From Citrus sinensis (taxonomy: Eukaryota; Streptophyta; Magnoliopsida; Sapindales; Rutaceae): a stretch of 64,000 nucleotides of DNA. Of the stretch, positions 33,840 to 48,990 are shown piece by piece. Within the stretch, counting starts at the first letter, position 1; the number at the start of each line of letters is the position of its first letter. The position numbers and the translations under genes were made by a program. The stretch is from the NCBI RefSeq assembly GCF_022201045.2, contig NC_068560.1, forward strand, positions 24,631,501 through 24,695,500, given 5' to 3'. The notes beneath the pieces were generated by a model. That model was not told the DNA's origin. It worked only from the letters and a program-made list of their open reading frames with translations, and did no database searches.

Positions 33840-34755
33840 GTTAGGCATCAATACCATAACTAAATATAAATTATGTAAATAAAATATAAAATTTGTAAAT
33901 TTAACATAAAGCTTGTAAACCAACATTAACTGTAAAATAAAATATAAATTTTAGAAATTAAACATAAGACTTATAAATAGAAGGTAAAACAAGTAAATTA
34001 ATATAAAATTAATAAATTGATGTATTATTAGTAAATAAAACAAAAAACTTGCAAACATAACATAAAACTCATAAATTACCATTAAGTGCAAAATTAAACA
34101 TAAGTTTTAGAAATTAAACATAAGAATTGTAAATAAAAGATAAACAAGTAAATTAAAATAACATTAGTAAATTGATTTATTACTAGTAAGCAAAACAAAA
34201 ACTTGCAAATATAAATTAAAACTAGTAAATCAACATTAACTGTAAACTAAAACATAAATTTTGGAAATAAAACAAAAGACTTGTAAACAAAAAGGTAAAA
34301 TAAGTAAATTACTATAAAGTTGATAAATTGATATATTACTGGTAAATAAAATAAAAACTTACAAATATAACATAAAATTAGTAAATTAACATTAAGCACA
34401 AAATAAAACATAAATTTTAAAAATCGAGCATAAGACTTGTAAATGGAAGGTAAAACAAGTAAATTAATATAAAACTAGTAAATTAATGTATTAATGGTAA
34501 ACAAAACAAAAACTTGCAATTATAATATAAAATAAGTAAATAAACACTAACTGTAAAATAAAACATAAATTTTGAAAATAGAATATAAGACTTGTAAAAG
34601 GAAGGTAAAACAAGTAAATTACTATGAAGCCAGTAAATTGATGTATTACTGGTAAGTAAAACGAAACTTACAAATACAACATAAAACTATTAAATCAACA
34701 AATGCAAAATAAAACATAAATTTTGTAGATTATACCTAAAACTTATGAATTAAAG
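33840..34755 (+). repeat. AT-rich tandem repeat, ~150-bp period
   Basis: The phrase (A)GTAAATTGATGTATTACTGG with small changes recurs at roughly 34014, 34159, 34322, 34475 and 34631, accompanied each time by TAAATAAAACAAAAACTTGC and ACATAAATTTTGGAAA-like text. The period varies between about 145 and 163 bp. It forms the left part of the inverted-repeat element. Confidence 0.75.
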
Positions 34756-34795
34756 GTAATTTTTTTTTTTTGATAAATTGGGGCTCAATCAAGAG

Positions 34796-37700
34796 CTAGA
34801 GAACAACATAACGAGGAGTAGCAACCCTGTAGGCATCATACAAAAGAATGGAATTAGCCTCAATCGGATGACTAGGGTACAAAGTAACACCAATGGGCAA
34901 AGAAAAAACAAGGATCGTCATGTAGTCTGCAACAGAGTTCACCTCTCTGTAAACGTGGGAGATAAAAACCTGCCAGTCCTTGTTGAGATACTTCTTTATA
35001 GCATAAATAATATAGGAAAACTCGTTAGTGAGCACTAACTGTTTGGCCAACATTTGGGTTGCACACAAGCTATCCATTTCAATCCTGAGCCGTCTGATGC
35101 CAAGGTCCCAAGCAAGGAGGATGCCCTGATATAAGCCCCACAACTCAGCCAACGTAACAGAACAAGAACTAATCATCATTCCAAAACCTGAGAGCCAACG
35201 ACCAGACCAGTCGCGAATCACCCCACCCACTGTCGAGACTCCATTAGCCTTATGAGCCCCATCTGTGTTCAGAGTACACCAAGGCCATGTAGGGGGGATC
35301 CATCTAATCCATTGCGCAACCTTAATCTTCCTCGTGACTAGAGCATGGTTATGAATCTTACACATCTCAGCTGTGCACATAGAGACATCAGCCATCAAAG
35401 CTCCAGAACTTGTAGAGATTTGATTAAAGACAAATTGGTTCCTCCAATACCAAATCCTCCACATACCAATACCAAAGAAAACGGACCAGTTGGCTATATT
35501 ATTAACATCACTTTTGTCTTCAATATTCATACAAAGCCAGTTAGTAAGATTGGACGAAAAGAGAGCTTGCCTTTTTACAGTCGGGACAACATTGAGCCAA
35601 AAAAGCTTTGTACCCACACAATTGCGAAGAGTATGTAAAACATCCTCCTTTAAAGCACCACAACGATCACAATTCACTGTGATGGGAAAGTGATGCCGAG
35701 TTAACTCAGACTTGGTCTTCAAGCGATCATGCAAAACTTGCAACAAGAAAATTTTGACACTCGAGGGCCTTTTCCACCTTCAAATAGACTTCCAGCGACA
35801 ATCTTCAGCAGTCGAGATAGAGCTAGTAATAGAAAGGTAGGCTGACTTTGTAATGAACTCCCCTGTTTTTGAGTGGGCCCAAAAGCTAGTATCCAAACCA
35901 CGAGAGGGAGAGGGAGGTTGTAAAGCCGCAATCTGTAGAATGATATGATTAGAGAGGAATTGCTCAAAACGATCCCACCACCAAGAGCCATCAGCCTTGC
36001 AACAATCAGCCACTTTACAATCAAGAATATGAGTAGGGACATTACCAATGGCATAGGTAGCAAGCGGCAAATCTTTAGTAACCCAGAGATCCCACCAGAA
36101 ACGAACAAATATCCCATTACCCAAGTACCATCGCTGGCAAGCAAGAACATCACTCCAAACTACGCCAATTGATTTCCATAAATGGGAGCCATATCGAGTT
36201 GACAAGGTTTGGGGAAGTATATCGGCAGAAACACCATACTTAGCTTTCAAAATTGTAACCCATAAGCTGTCAGTCGAGGAAATCAGCCCCCAAGCAAGCT
36301 TCATATGCAGAGCTTTGTTAATCATCGAGAGATTTAAATCCAAGACCGCCATTTTCTTTAGGCTTGCAAACAGTGCTCCAACTGATCATGCTAATTTTCT
36401 GTTGTGGAGAAGCTCCACTTTAAATAAAACGCCTGCAAGCTCTGTCAATTCTATCTCTTACTCCATCTAGAAGCATCACGATTTGCATAACATAGATAGG
36501 GATGGCCTGCAGGACCGATTGAGTTAAGGTAATATGACCAGCCAGAGATATATGTGAGGTTGTCCAGCCCGAAAGCCTTTTCTCCATCTTCTCAACAAGC
36601 TCATTATACATGCTATTAGACACCCTGGAATGTTGTAAAAGGACGCCAAGATCTTCAGTGACCGAAAAACCTAGTAAGCCTGAGATAGCAGCCGCCTCAC
36701 TAGCATCCACATTCTTGGAGAAATAAAGAAGGGTTTTGTTCTTGTTAACCTTCGAATCAGAGCTATAGCAAAATGATTCCAAAACTAATGAGATAACTTG
36801 AGCCTGCTCAGCAGAAGCTTCAGTAAGTAACAAAAGGTTGTCAGCGAAAAAAAGATGGGATAAAAGAATACCATTACGAGCAAGGGTAATAGGTCGCCAC
36901 TTCCCAGCATCAACCGCATTGAGGATACCATGGCTAAGATGCTCAATGCAAAGCACAAAAATGTAAGGTGACAAAGGATCCCCCTGGCAGATCCCTCTTG
37001 AAGGAATAAAAGTATCAGTGGTTTCCCCCTTCCAGAGAACCCGCATGGAAGTTGACGTGATGCAAGCCATAATGACTTGAATTAACTCCGGCGGAATGCG
37101 AGCTTCACTCAGAGTCTCGTTGATAAACTCCCAACTAAGGCGATCATAAGCTTTCTCGAGATCTACCTTGATGGCCATAAAACCCCTAGGACCAGTCTTT
37201 TTACGCATTGAATGGACAATATCTTGAGCCACCACAATATTCTTCATAATGTATCTTCCGGGGACAAAGCTGGTTTGATGTGGCCCAACCAACTGATGAA
37301 GAATAGTTTGGAGTATGTTTGCAATGATTTTTGTGATTGTCTTATAAGTAACATTACATAAAGAAATATGACGATACATTCTTAAGGATGTTGGGTTCTC
37401 AAGCTTAGGAATAAGAACCAAAAGCGTGGAGTTTAAATCACTAGGGAGATTTATGTTCTTGAAGACATCCTTAACTAACTTGCAGAAGGAGGATCCCACA
37501 GTGTCCCATTGGGTTTAGTAGAAAATTGCATAGAATCTATCAGGACCAGGGGCCTTTAAAGGATGTATATTGAAGACGGTTTTTTTAATCTCAGCATCAT
37601 CCACAATGTCCTTGAGCATAGTAAGAAGAGCATCATCAACTAAGGAGAAATAGTTCGGAGGAGGATAAGGCCTCAACTCCCGATGCTCACACGAATAAAG

Positions 37701-38880
37701 AGTAGAAAAAAATTGTATAGTATGGTCTTTGATCTTGTCATTCTCATAAATCCAAACCCCTGAGCTATCTTGGATAGCAGTAATATTATTGCGTCTCCTA
37801 CGGGAGAGGGTTTTCTGGTGGAAATAAGAGATATTTCTATCCACGAGAAGCAACCAATCCTGACGAGACTTCGGAAGCCATAAAATTTCTTCCTAGCTCA
37901 AAACCTCCTTCAGTTATGCTCTAAGTTGTTTTTCAAGATCAAGAAGCCCATGAGAATAATAGTCTTCTAACGCCTTCTGAATGCCACCCAACCTAGCCAA
38001 AAGATGTCTTTTCTTCCAAAATATATTACCAAACACGTCTTTGTTCCAAGCCGATACTTTAGTCGTGAAAACATTAGCAGCCTCCATATAATAAACTTCT
38101 TGATTCCAAGCTTCATTAACAAACTGCTTGAAGCTATTATTCGTAAGCCAAGCCACTTGAAAGCGAAACAGATAGTTGCCCACATTTCGTAGAGACGGAT
38201 TAGTGCACTTTACCATAATAGGCCTATGATTAGAGGAGACTTTAGGAAGGTGGAGGACACTGTAGTCTGCAAATCTCTGAACCCAATCATCATTACAAAT
38301 TACTATATCCAGTCATTTAAGAAGATTAACCCTTGACCACGTAAAGCGAGGTCCATGGAAGTGAAGGTCATGCATACAATGGGTATGGAACCAGGCCTGA
38401 AACAACCTGCATGTATCGACACCATTTGGAGACCCCATTTTTTTCTCTGAATCATACAAAATAGTATTGAAATCGCCACCTAACATCCAATGACCTTGAA
38501 CTGAAAAGACCAAACAACCTAGCTCACTCTATAGATACTTACGGAGACTTGGATTGGGGCTCGCATAGATGACAATAATCCAAGAAAGCAGATTATTATT
38601 CCGAGAGACCCTAAGATGAATGAATTGAGAATGATTCCAGATGATCTCCACTTCAAAAATATCCTTCCACAAGACCCAAATTCCACCTGAAAAACCTTCA
38701 GCCTCCACTCTATGAGACTTATCAAAGCCATTATTTTTTATAAAACCATCTGCTTTAGTCTTAATTATTCACGGTTCCATTAGAACCACCATAGTAGGCT
38801 TGTAATTCTTTACCAGAGTAGAAAATGTGCGACAAAAAGAGGAGGACGCAGCACCCTGAGTGTTCCAAAACATGGTTTGT
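34796..38880 (-). pseudogene. LINE ORF2: endonuclease, reverse transcriptase, RNase H (multiple breaks)
   Basis: Pieces in order on the minus strand: AP-type endonuclease (LGGDFNTILYDSEK near 38.48 kb, then FTWSRVNLLK), linker, RT (36420-37499: FMAIKVDLEKAYDRLSWEFI, GICQGDPLSPYIFVL, FFADNLLLL), zf-RVT-like region (35780-36352), and RNase H (TLNTDGAHKANGVSTVGGVI, AELWGLYQGILLAWDLGIRR). The RT catalytic motif is FADN (Asn codon 36837-36839) instead of FADD. Stops or frameshifts occur near 38.5, 37.9, 37.5, 36.4 and 35.75 kb. Confidence 0.9.
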
Positions 38881-38917
38881 ATAAACATGAAAGAGATAAA
38901 CATGAGAGCTCGAAACT

Positions 38918-40666
38918 TTACTGAGAGCGCTCCAAAGACTCTGAATCAAACTCCATAGCAGAGTCAGCCACAACTGACACATCTCCATTAGATAAAGAAT
39001 CTTCGGTTCTGTCTACAATATGAAAATTATTAGAGACTTTCACATTCTCCTGACCTTCCCGCTGATTCACACCATTATTAGGAGGGTCCCCATCCATATA
39101 AATATTATTCCTCTCCGCATGAGAAGAACACGGATTTGACTGAGATGAGGAAGGATCGGCCGTTAAATTAGGAGGTTTAGGAAGCTTAGGGAAAGAGACA
39201 GCACTGTGGTGACTAGGATTTAAAGTTGTTAGGACGTGCATAGGAGTCGCAGCTTTAAAGTGAACATGCATGCCTTGCATGGATATGGGTGTGGCAGTTG
39301 GGCTACGTACAAAGGGTACATGAGAGTCAAAACCATTGGCATGCATGCCTTGCATGTCATTCGAGTTCATTATGGGGCTAGCGTGAGGATTCGACTCTTT
39401 GGGGAGGGGTTAAAAGTTTGGGTTCAAATTTTCGGGGAGGGTTTTTTTGGGAATGATGGACTTGGATTCCGATCTTGTGGGGAATTTTCTGTTGGGAATG
39501 TTATTTAACGTCTTTTTCATATTTTTGGATTGAGGTGCCAAATTCTGAATATTTCCCAACGTGGATTTAGCATTACCACGATTAATGTCCATAGCAATCC
39601 CCGCATAACTGGGGGTAGAATCCTCTTCAATCTCTGCTTCCAGGACACCAAATCTTAAATTCTAGAAGATAGGTTGCTTTTGGGAAGACTTCTGATTTTT
39701 CGGGATAGAATTCTCATTGGCTTTCCTTGTACAGGGTCTCCAGGTAACTACCATCCACGACCCAAACTTCTCAGTTGCCTCATTCGCCTGAATCTCCACG
39801 GTTGTGTAAGGGATTGGTAGAGCTTTTTCCCGTGGATCAATATCATCAGCATCCATGCAAGCATCCCTATAATGGCCAAACTTGCCACATCCAAAACAAA
39901 TCGTAGGCATATACTCATATTCCACTTTTTGGACTCTCCCATTAAAGTTAAACCGGGATACCAAAGGCTTCTGAAGGTCTATCTCAACTGTCATCCGAGC
40001 ATATTTCCCTTGCTGAGCTTCTACTGTTTTGTAGTCAATTCTAATCACTGGGCCAACAATTCCCCCCAGTTGTCGAATAATATTTTTATGATAATAGTGT
40101 ATATTCATTTCAGCAAGTCGAATCCATGCAACAATCTTATCTATTCTGTTTGTCGAAACATCAAAAGAGGGAGTCCATTGTTGTACAACAAGATAATATC
40201 CCATAACCGTCCAAGGACCCTCTATAAGGACATACTCAACAGCTTCTGCATTGGTAAAACAAACTAAATAATAATCATGAGAAAGATCCACCACTGAAAA
40301 TCCTTTAGTGACACTCCAAATTGATTTTAAACGTGCCATCAGGACTCTATAGCCTAGATTCCATCCTAAAATCTTAACCACCACAGAATGAACATACGGT
40401 TTTACCAATCTTTGCTGAACCCTATCAGAAAAAGCAATAAAAGGCATGGGCTCCTCCTCCCTAAAGATAACATCACCTTCCTCCAATTCCCAATCATCTT
40501 GCTTATCAAAGGAGATAGTTTCATATCGCACTTACATCCCCATGGCTATATCCGCATAAGAAGGAGGAGGTGGATTATCCTCATCATCCCTTTGTTCCCT
40601 GAATTTAGCCTTTTTGGTAGATCAGTCATCCGCTAGCGGTGGTGGGACTTCCTTCTCAACGTTCAT
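38918..40666 (-). pseudogene. LINE ORF1: nucleic-acid-binding protein with CCHC knuckle (broken)
   Basis: An ATG at 40664-40666 opens a frame with PPPPSYADIAMGM, interrupted by TGA and TAA stops. From 40531 a 289-codon frame carries the DUF4283-type domain (LMARLKSIWSV, GPWTVMGYYLVVQQWTP) and the knuckle CFGCGKFGHYRDAC. The C-terminal low-complexity part continues in other frames to 38918. It would bind LINE RNA as a chaperone. Confidence 0.82.
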
Positions 40667-41533
40667 TATAGAGATAACAATTCCTTTATTTTGTTTTCTA
40701 GTTCATGATCTACTTTTTTCAAAACAAAGGTAAAATAATTATTAATATAAGAGTTACTGCAAAAAAAAATTGCAATTGTAAAACAAAAACTTGTTATAAC
40801 GTTTATTACCTTATATATTGATTATTTTTTTATTTAAATTGAATAATACTAGTTTTTCATTTATCTAATGCATGTGATGTGTTTATTAAGGATGAAACTT
40901 ATTTAAAAAATTGGATTTTAAAAAAATATTATTTTAATATCTTTCATAGTTGTTGTAAGACGAGGTTATTTTGCATTTTTCTACACTTCATAAACAACAA
41001 CCTTAAATGGTCTCTAAGGTAAAAAGTTTGAAACTAAATGAAGTATGCATAAGACTCAAAATTGGATCTAATTTTATTGATTTATCATATATGTGTCTAG
41101 TAATATAAGAATATTTTTTTTAATTTTGTATCTACTTGACCCATATCAAGATAAATAATTGTGCTTAATTAACTTGTGTAATAAATAGATATTATTATAA
41201 AAAATGAAAAAAAGTATAAAAATATCCTAGAATAAATATAGAATATATGGTTAAACTAATTTAATAAAACTTATTCCACTTTTTTCAATATAATTTTTTT
41301 TGTTTAATTGATGAGTAATTTTCTTTTGTTTAAAACTAGTATTTTTGTGTGTAAATGAATAAAATATTTTTCACTAAAATTTTGTAGAAACAATGTTAAT
41401 TTTTTAAATAATTAATAATCTTGTATGAATTTACTAATTTTACTTTATATTTACTAGTTCTATGTATAATTTACAATATTTATATTTATCACGATATTAA
41501 AAATTACGGCATTATAGAATTTTCCTAAATTTA

Positions 41534-42342
41534 AGGGTAAATCCTCACTTATCCTTTAGTTTGAGACAATTATCCAATTAGCGTTTGTTTATTTTTAAAA
41601 AGTACTCAGAACGTTCTTATTGCATATTCTATTAAAATGTACCCAATTTCTCATCTATTTTTGGCATGTTGCAAGTTAGATTTGTTTAAATTTCAAGTCG
41701 ATATCAAACTAAAATTCTATTTCACTCTTGAAAAATTTATATCTAACAATTATGAAAGTAACTGCGAGGGTGTTTTAATAAGTATCTGAAAATACAAAGG
41801 CTAATTAGGTAATTAGTTTAACCTATAGGGACTAAGGAGCAATAACCCAAAATTTAAATGTTTTGATGGGGGTTGTATTTATCAACATGGAGTGTCAATA
41901 TCGCTAGTCGCTACCTATAACGGCCAGAGAAAAGGCAATCCGACGACGGAAATATGCGGCTATTAGCAAAACTGCACATTTTACATTCGCTTTGTTCCTT
42001 GACCACATCTGCAAGACTGTGCTACCAGATATTTTTTAACCGCGTCTATAAAATGGCATTAATTAATATTATCGACAGATGAGTTTGCTTGTGCGTAATT
42101 GCTCTGCTTTTAATGTAACTCTGGCCTCTGGCTGCTTGTGTGCTTCTCATAAGCAACTGTGGTGGGTTAACTTGAACTTTTTAAGCTTTGCTTCTGCTTG
42201 TATTAGTTTATGCTGATTCTTGGTTGAGAAGTTGGTTAAATTCTTTATTTTTGTTAAGTTGTATCTGGGTTCCAAGAAATCTATACCCTGTCTAATTTGT
42301 TGTGTGGCACTTGTTATGTTAGTTATGGTGCTTGAAGCTTCC
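41534..42342. other. Spacer and putative promoter/5' UTR of the second intact OASTL gene
   Basis: No coding sequence. The last ~250 bases resemble 5' leaders of the other CYSD-like copies in their position before the ATG. In-frame upstream ATGs occur at 42316 and 42325; homology favours 42343 as start. Confidence 0.5.
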
Positions 42343-44787
<2,445 letters not shown>

Positions 44788-45118
44788 AATGTCACTCAAG
44801 TTTCGGCCTCAATTGAGTGAGGTGATGTAAGATAGAAGCTGATGTGTGTTTAGTGAATAGTGGTGTAAAAGCCATCGACAAAAATTTGTCATTTAACGGC
44901 GTTGAGGTTGCCGTTGAATTGAATCCAAAACAGTCTCTACACAATTCTCAGGTTTTTTAATTTTTCACTCAATACAAATTTTATTCCACAGCTTCAAAGA
45001 TTGTTTTCTAGCACATTGCTCGATCAGCGAGCGCGCCTGCAGTGAACTCCATAATTTAACTCGTCAAAAAATCGTCGTTAAATTATAAGGCAGCATTACT
45101 ACAAAACTTTAACTATAC

Positions 45119-45284
45119 TTGGGAGGGGGCCGCGCGAACGCAGGCCCCCACTGCCACAAATTATGACGTAGGCTCAGCCACTTTGGGCTGACCTTAGGCG
45201 GGTGCACCTCCCAAGTGCAATGAAGGCCACCAACCTAGGCCATGAGCCTTGGTGATCGCCCATTGACCCCGTCCAGGTAAGTAT
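45119..45284 (-). ncRNA. U1 snRNA gene copy E
   Basis: The minus strand begins ATACTTACCTGGACGGGG and contains the full U1 body, Sm site ATAATTTGTGG and 3' stem-loop TGCGTTCGCGCGG. Only three differences from copy C are seen in stem-loop I (GGCTC for GGCCC, ACCAAGG for ATGAAGG), plus changes at the 3' end. With canonical 5' end, Sm site and a perfect promoter it is the most credible functional U1 here. Confidence 0.94.
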
Positions 45285-45306
45285 GTTTGAAGGTTGCTTT
45301 GCATTC

Positions 45307-45360
45307 CGTATTTATATCTACTGTCAGAGCTGCTACTGTCATATCTTCTCGATGTGGGAT
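45307..45360 (-). promoter_or_regulatory. snRNA promoter of U1 copy E (perfect USE + TATA)
   Basis: Minus-strand ATCCCACATCG (45360-45350) is an exact USE. GATATAAATACG (45318-45307) is the TATA box, about 31 bp further on. Confidence 0.9.
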
Positions 45361-46636
45361 AAAATTGGTTTTGTCAGTCATACTTTGTCAGAGTAATCAG
45401 TCGCGAAGAGAATATGATTAGTTTTCTTTCTCGTAACTTTTCACGCTATTACTTCCTGTGTATGGATGCTTTGTTATGCTTATGATCTGGGTAAAGCAAA
45501 AATTATGTGATTCATTATGAGAACTAGCTCAACATCAATATCTCCTCATCGACAGTAAAAAGATTATTAAATTGATTCTTGGTTAAGGTGGAGCAAGATT
45601 GGAAGGAGTGAATTGAGTTGATTCCAATTAATCAAATGCAAATTAAAAATTCAGATGGATGGTGGATTATAACTCCATAAGGTTTTTAATATTTCAAATA
45701 CTTGTTACTCAATTGTTATATAAAGTTTGGTTGCTGACTATATACATGGAGAACGAAGTAGTACGAATGAGATGTTGCTGACAATTTCGCCCTTCGAAAG
45801 CTTTACTCTCAATGGCGTTTCACAAACTCAAGAGTGAGTGTGAATTCCAGGACATACCAAATTGTCTAGCTGTCAATGTTGTGAACTGTGAACCGAGAAA
45901 TTTCCATTGAAAACTGAGGACTATCTTGTAAAAGTACATGTATTTCACTATTATTTGACTGAATATCATTGCCCGCTATAGTACATGCATAGAAAGCCAA
46001 CAGCCGCTTTGTATTTATAAATATTTCTTTTTCTTGTCTGCTTTCTTTTGTCTCCATTGCAAATATATATATGTATACGTACATATGTATTATCTCCTCA
46101 ATAGTTCACGTATTGTGGGGAAAAGTTTTCCATTACCAGGTTAGTAGTATAATGGTGTCTGGTCATATTTTTTTTTTCTACTGCAGATTTCACCTTGATG
46201 AAAACTGCACTCCAAGACTCATTCTTATGCTGCATAAAACTCTTTTTTTTTTAATTCCAAGAAGCCTATTGCTTTCCAAATATCTTCCCCAAGTTTTTTA
46301 ATTTTTTGTTCACCATGTCATTCATCGGATGACTTGCTTATACTTCTGTAACCGTACAGCTTCCAGGTTCTGGATGCTAGAAATTCTAGAAAAAGACAGT
46401 ACTGATATCTTAGCTTTAGTTCTGTTTATACTGATTTCTTGGAAGTAAATTTTTTCTCCGTCTGTTTTGTCTCTGCCTATAATTTAGAGTGATTCCTCAA
46501 TTGGGGTTGTTAAATTTGTGAATTGGGCTTGATCTTGAGGAAATGCAATCTCCATTCAAAGAAATTTACATCTCTGTTGCTGTGGCATATCAAGGTTGGC
46601 AGTTTGATTTTGGATAAGTGTTTGCTAAGTAGCTCC

Positions 46637-48990
46637 ATGGAGGACAATAATGCTATTAAGAGAGACGTTACCGAAGTAAATTTCTTTTCTTCTTATGATT
46701 ATTGTGCTTTTGTCTTTGATTACCATAATCTTGCTGATAACGTGGGGGTATGTGGGCTTGTTCAGTTGATAGGCAATACGCCAATGGTGTATCTGAACAA
46801 TGTTGTGGACGGTTGTGTAGCCCGTATAGCTGCCAAATTAGAAACGATGGAACCTTGCTCCAGTGTCAAAGACAGGCATACAACATACTGTATTGTTTTC
46901 TTCGTATCACGCTAATCTTTATATTGGACTTCACTTCATATTGTTTTTTTCGTGTTTGACTTGCAGGATTGCATATAGTATGATCAAAGATGCAGAGGAT
47001 AAGGGCTTAATTACCCTGGGAAAAGTATGCAAGATAAACTTTCCAGTTATTTATGTTCAGTCAAGATTAATAATTTGGATCCAACCTATTGCATTTCTAA
47101 AAAATTGATAGCCACTTATGTCTTGGGAAAGGGGATTTTCAGCAGTTGTGGCATTTTTCTTGTAGCTTTGTATACAGTTTTTGAGAATACAATGCTTGTT
47201 TGACATGATCAATTTATATACAAGTCACTGTCAATGCATTACTGATGCTCAAATTAGTGACATATGAACTAACGAATCTCCCTTCTGAATATGTTGAATG
47301 ATATGGATTAAAAGACTACCCTCATTGAGGTTACAAGTGGTAACACTGGCGTAGGATTGGCCTTCATAGCAGCAGCAAGAGGTTACAATCTTATCATTGT
47401 AATGCCATCAACATGTAGCATGGAGAGAAGAATTGTGCTCAGAGCTCTGGGAGCTGAGATTATTCTTGCTGATTCAGCTCTGCGCTTTGAGGAGATTCTT
47501 GAAAAGGGTGAGGAGATACTAAAGAAAACACCTGATGGTTATTTGTTACGGCAATTTGAAAATCCTGCCAATCCGAAGGTATTATGATGGTTGATATGGT
47601 AATGTAGGTTGGTTTTTGAAAGTGTATAAGAACCTCTGTCTTCATATGTGTAGATTCATTATGAGACCACTGGCCCAGAGATATGGCAAGACTCAGGAGG
47701 GAAGGTTGATGCATTTATTTCAGGGATAGGGACTGGTGGTACGGTGACTGGTGCTGGAAGATTCCTTAAAGAGAATAACCCAGATATTAAGGTTGTCTTG
47801 AGGGTATTGCTCTAGATAGTGTGTGAAACACAGAGAACCAAAGCTCCTGATTTAACATTTTAATGCTTTGCTTTCTCATGTCTATGTACAGGTATATGGT
47901 GTTGAACCATCTGAAAGTGCAGTCTTGAATGGAGGACAACGCGGTTTGTTTATTTTCATATCGTACCTTTTTCGTTCTTTTGTATTAGTCGATGATGGTG
48001 CTGTGGTGCACTTGCACAACTATCTGCTATTGCATATCTTCACATTAGTTTGCTAATTAATTTTCCTCAAACCTTCTGTATGGGTACAATTTCTTGATTG
48101 GGGTACACTGCATGCTGCTACATGTTCTAGGCAAGCACCTGATCCAAGGTATTGGTGCTGGTATCATCCCTTCTGTTTTGGATATTGACATACTTGATGA
48201 AGTTATCACAGTAAGTCATAAAATTGATCTTCACCTACTACATTTCTGCTGTTGTTCTTCTCCTACTCTGTCATTTCAAAAGAAAATTACTTATAATGGG
48301 GTTACATTGTAAAATGGGAAGTAATTATAAAGGACTAGTACTAAAGAGCTTTTCCTGCTACCGTTGTCTTGAGTTCTGTCTTTGACACTGACAACATCGG
48401 GATAAATAAACAAGTTCTGGGTGTGAAGAGGGCAAATAAGGCTCCCAGACAATTAAATTCTTTTTCACCGGCTACACTGCCACTAAAAATTATTTCCAGG
48501 TATCAAGTGAGGAAGCTATTGAAACTGCTAGGCTGCTTGCCTTGAAAGAAGGTTTGCTGGTATGTTCAAAAACTTAAAGATTGCTCGTAAGTTCTTACAC
48601 TCCCTCTTTTGCTATCCTTTTAGGGCCTCTAGAGCTCATTAAAGCATAATTACTTGGCAGGTTGGAATATCTTCCGGTGCAGCAGCAGCAGCTGCTATAC
48701 GATTAGCAAAGAGGCCTCAAATGGCTGGGAAACTCATTGTTGTAAGTTTGATTTCCTTTTAGTTGCTACATATACTTAGAAACCATATTGTACTTGACTT
48801 CGATTCTATAACAGCAAAGTTTTCTAAATTTAAATATTATTCAATTCATAATCTGATCTAAACCAAATTAACCATGTCATGTCTTTGGCTCCCTGTGCAG
48901 GTGATCTTCCCTAGTGCTGGAGAGCGTTATCTATCCACAGCACTGTTTAAATCCATCAGACATGAGGCAGAAAACATGTCCATTGATTGA
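46637..48990 (+). CDS. Cysteine synthase, CYSD1/CYSD2-like, 10 exons (GC donor in intron 2)
   Basis: Exons: 46637-46675, 46766-46875, 46967-47024, 47315-47578, 47654-47791, 47892-47943, 48131-48210, 48500-48559, 48661-48741, 48901-48990; 323 residues. PLP lysine in CSSVKDR, loop VTSGNTG, phosphate loop [19 protein letters not shown], end EAENMSID. Intron 2 starts with GC (ACAG|GCATAC), where the other copies have GT; all other introns are GT-AG. Other unusual residues: ITLGK for ITPGK and QRG for QPG before exon 7. If intron 2 is not spliced the protein stops soon after KDR, so expression may be lowered. Confidence 0.9.

Larger units (their letters stand above)
34760..40730 (-). mobile_element. 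LINE (non-LTR retrotransposon), nearly full length but dead
   Basis: On the minus strand it runs from a short 5' leader near 40.7 kb through ORF1 and ORF2 to a poly(A) tail seen as a T run at 34760-34771. AAAGGTAA occurs next to the tail (34753-34759 region) and again near 40727-40734, a possible target duplication. The domain order (DUF4283-like ORF1 with CCHC, endonuclease, RT, zf-RVT, RNase H) is that of plant L1-type LINEs. Confidence 0.85.
33812..41526. mobile_element. Old AT-rich terminal-inverted-repeat element split by a LINE
   Basis: The left end AGGGTTATTCTATGATG and the reverse complement of the right end, AGGAAAATTCTATAATG, form inverted ends. AAATTTA flanks both (33805-33811 and 41527-41533). 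Inside, both flanks of the LINE carry the same kind of text (GTAAATT, ACTAGTAAAT, CATAAA repeats on the left and its reverse complement on the right). Removing the LINE leaves about 1.75 kb. The 7-bp duplication could be a worn 8-bp (hAT) or 9-bp (Mutator) one. No transposase is seen. Confidence 0.55.
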
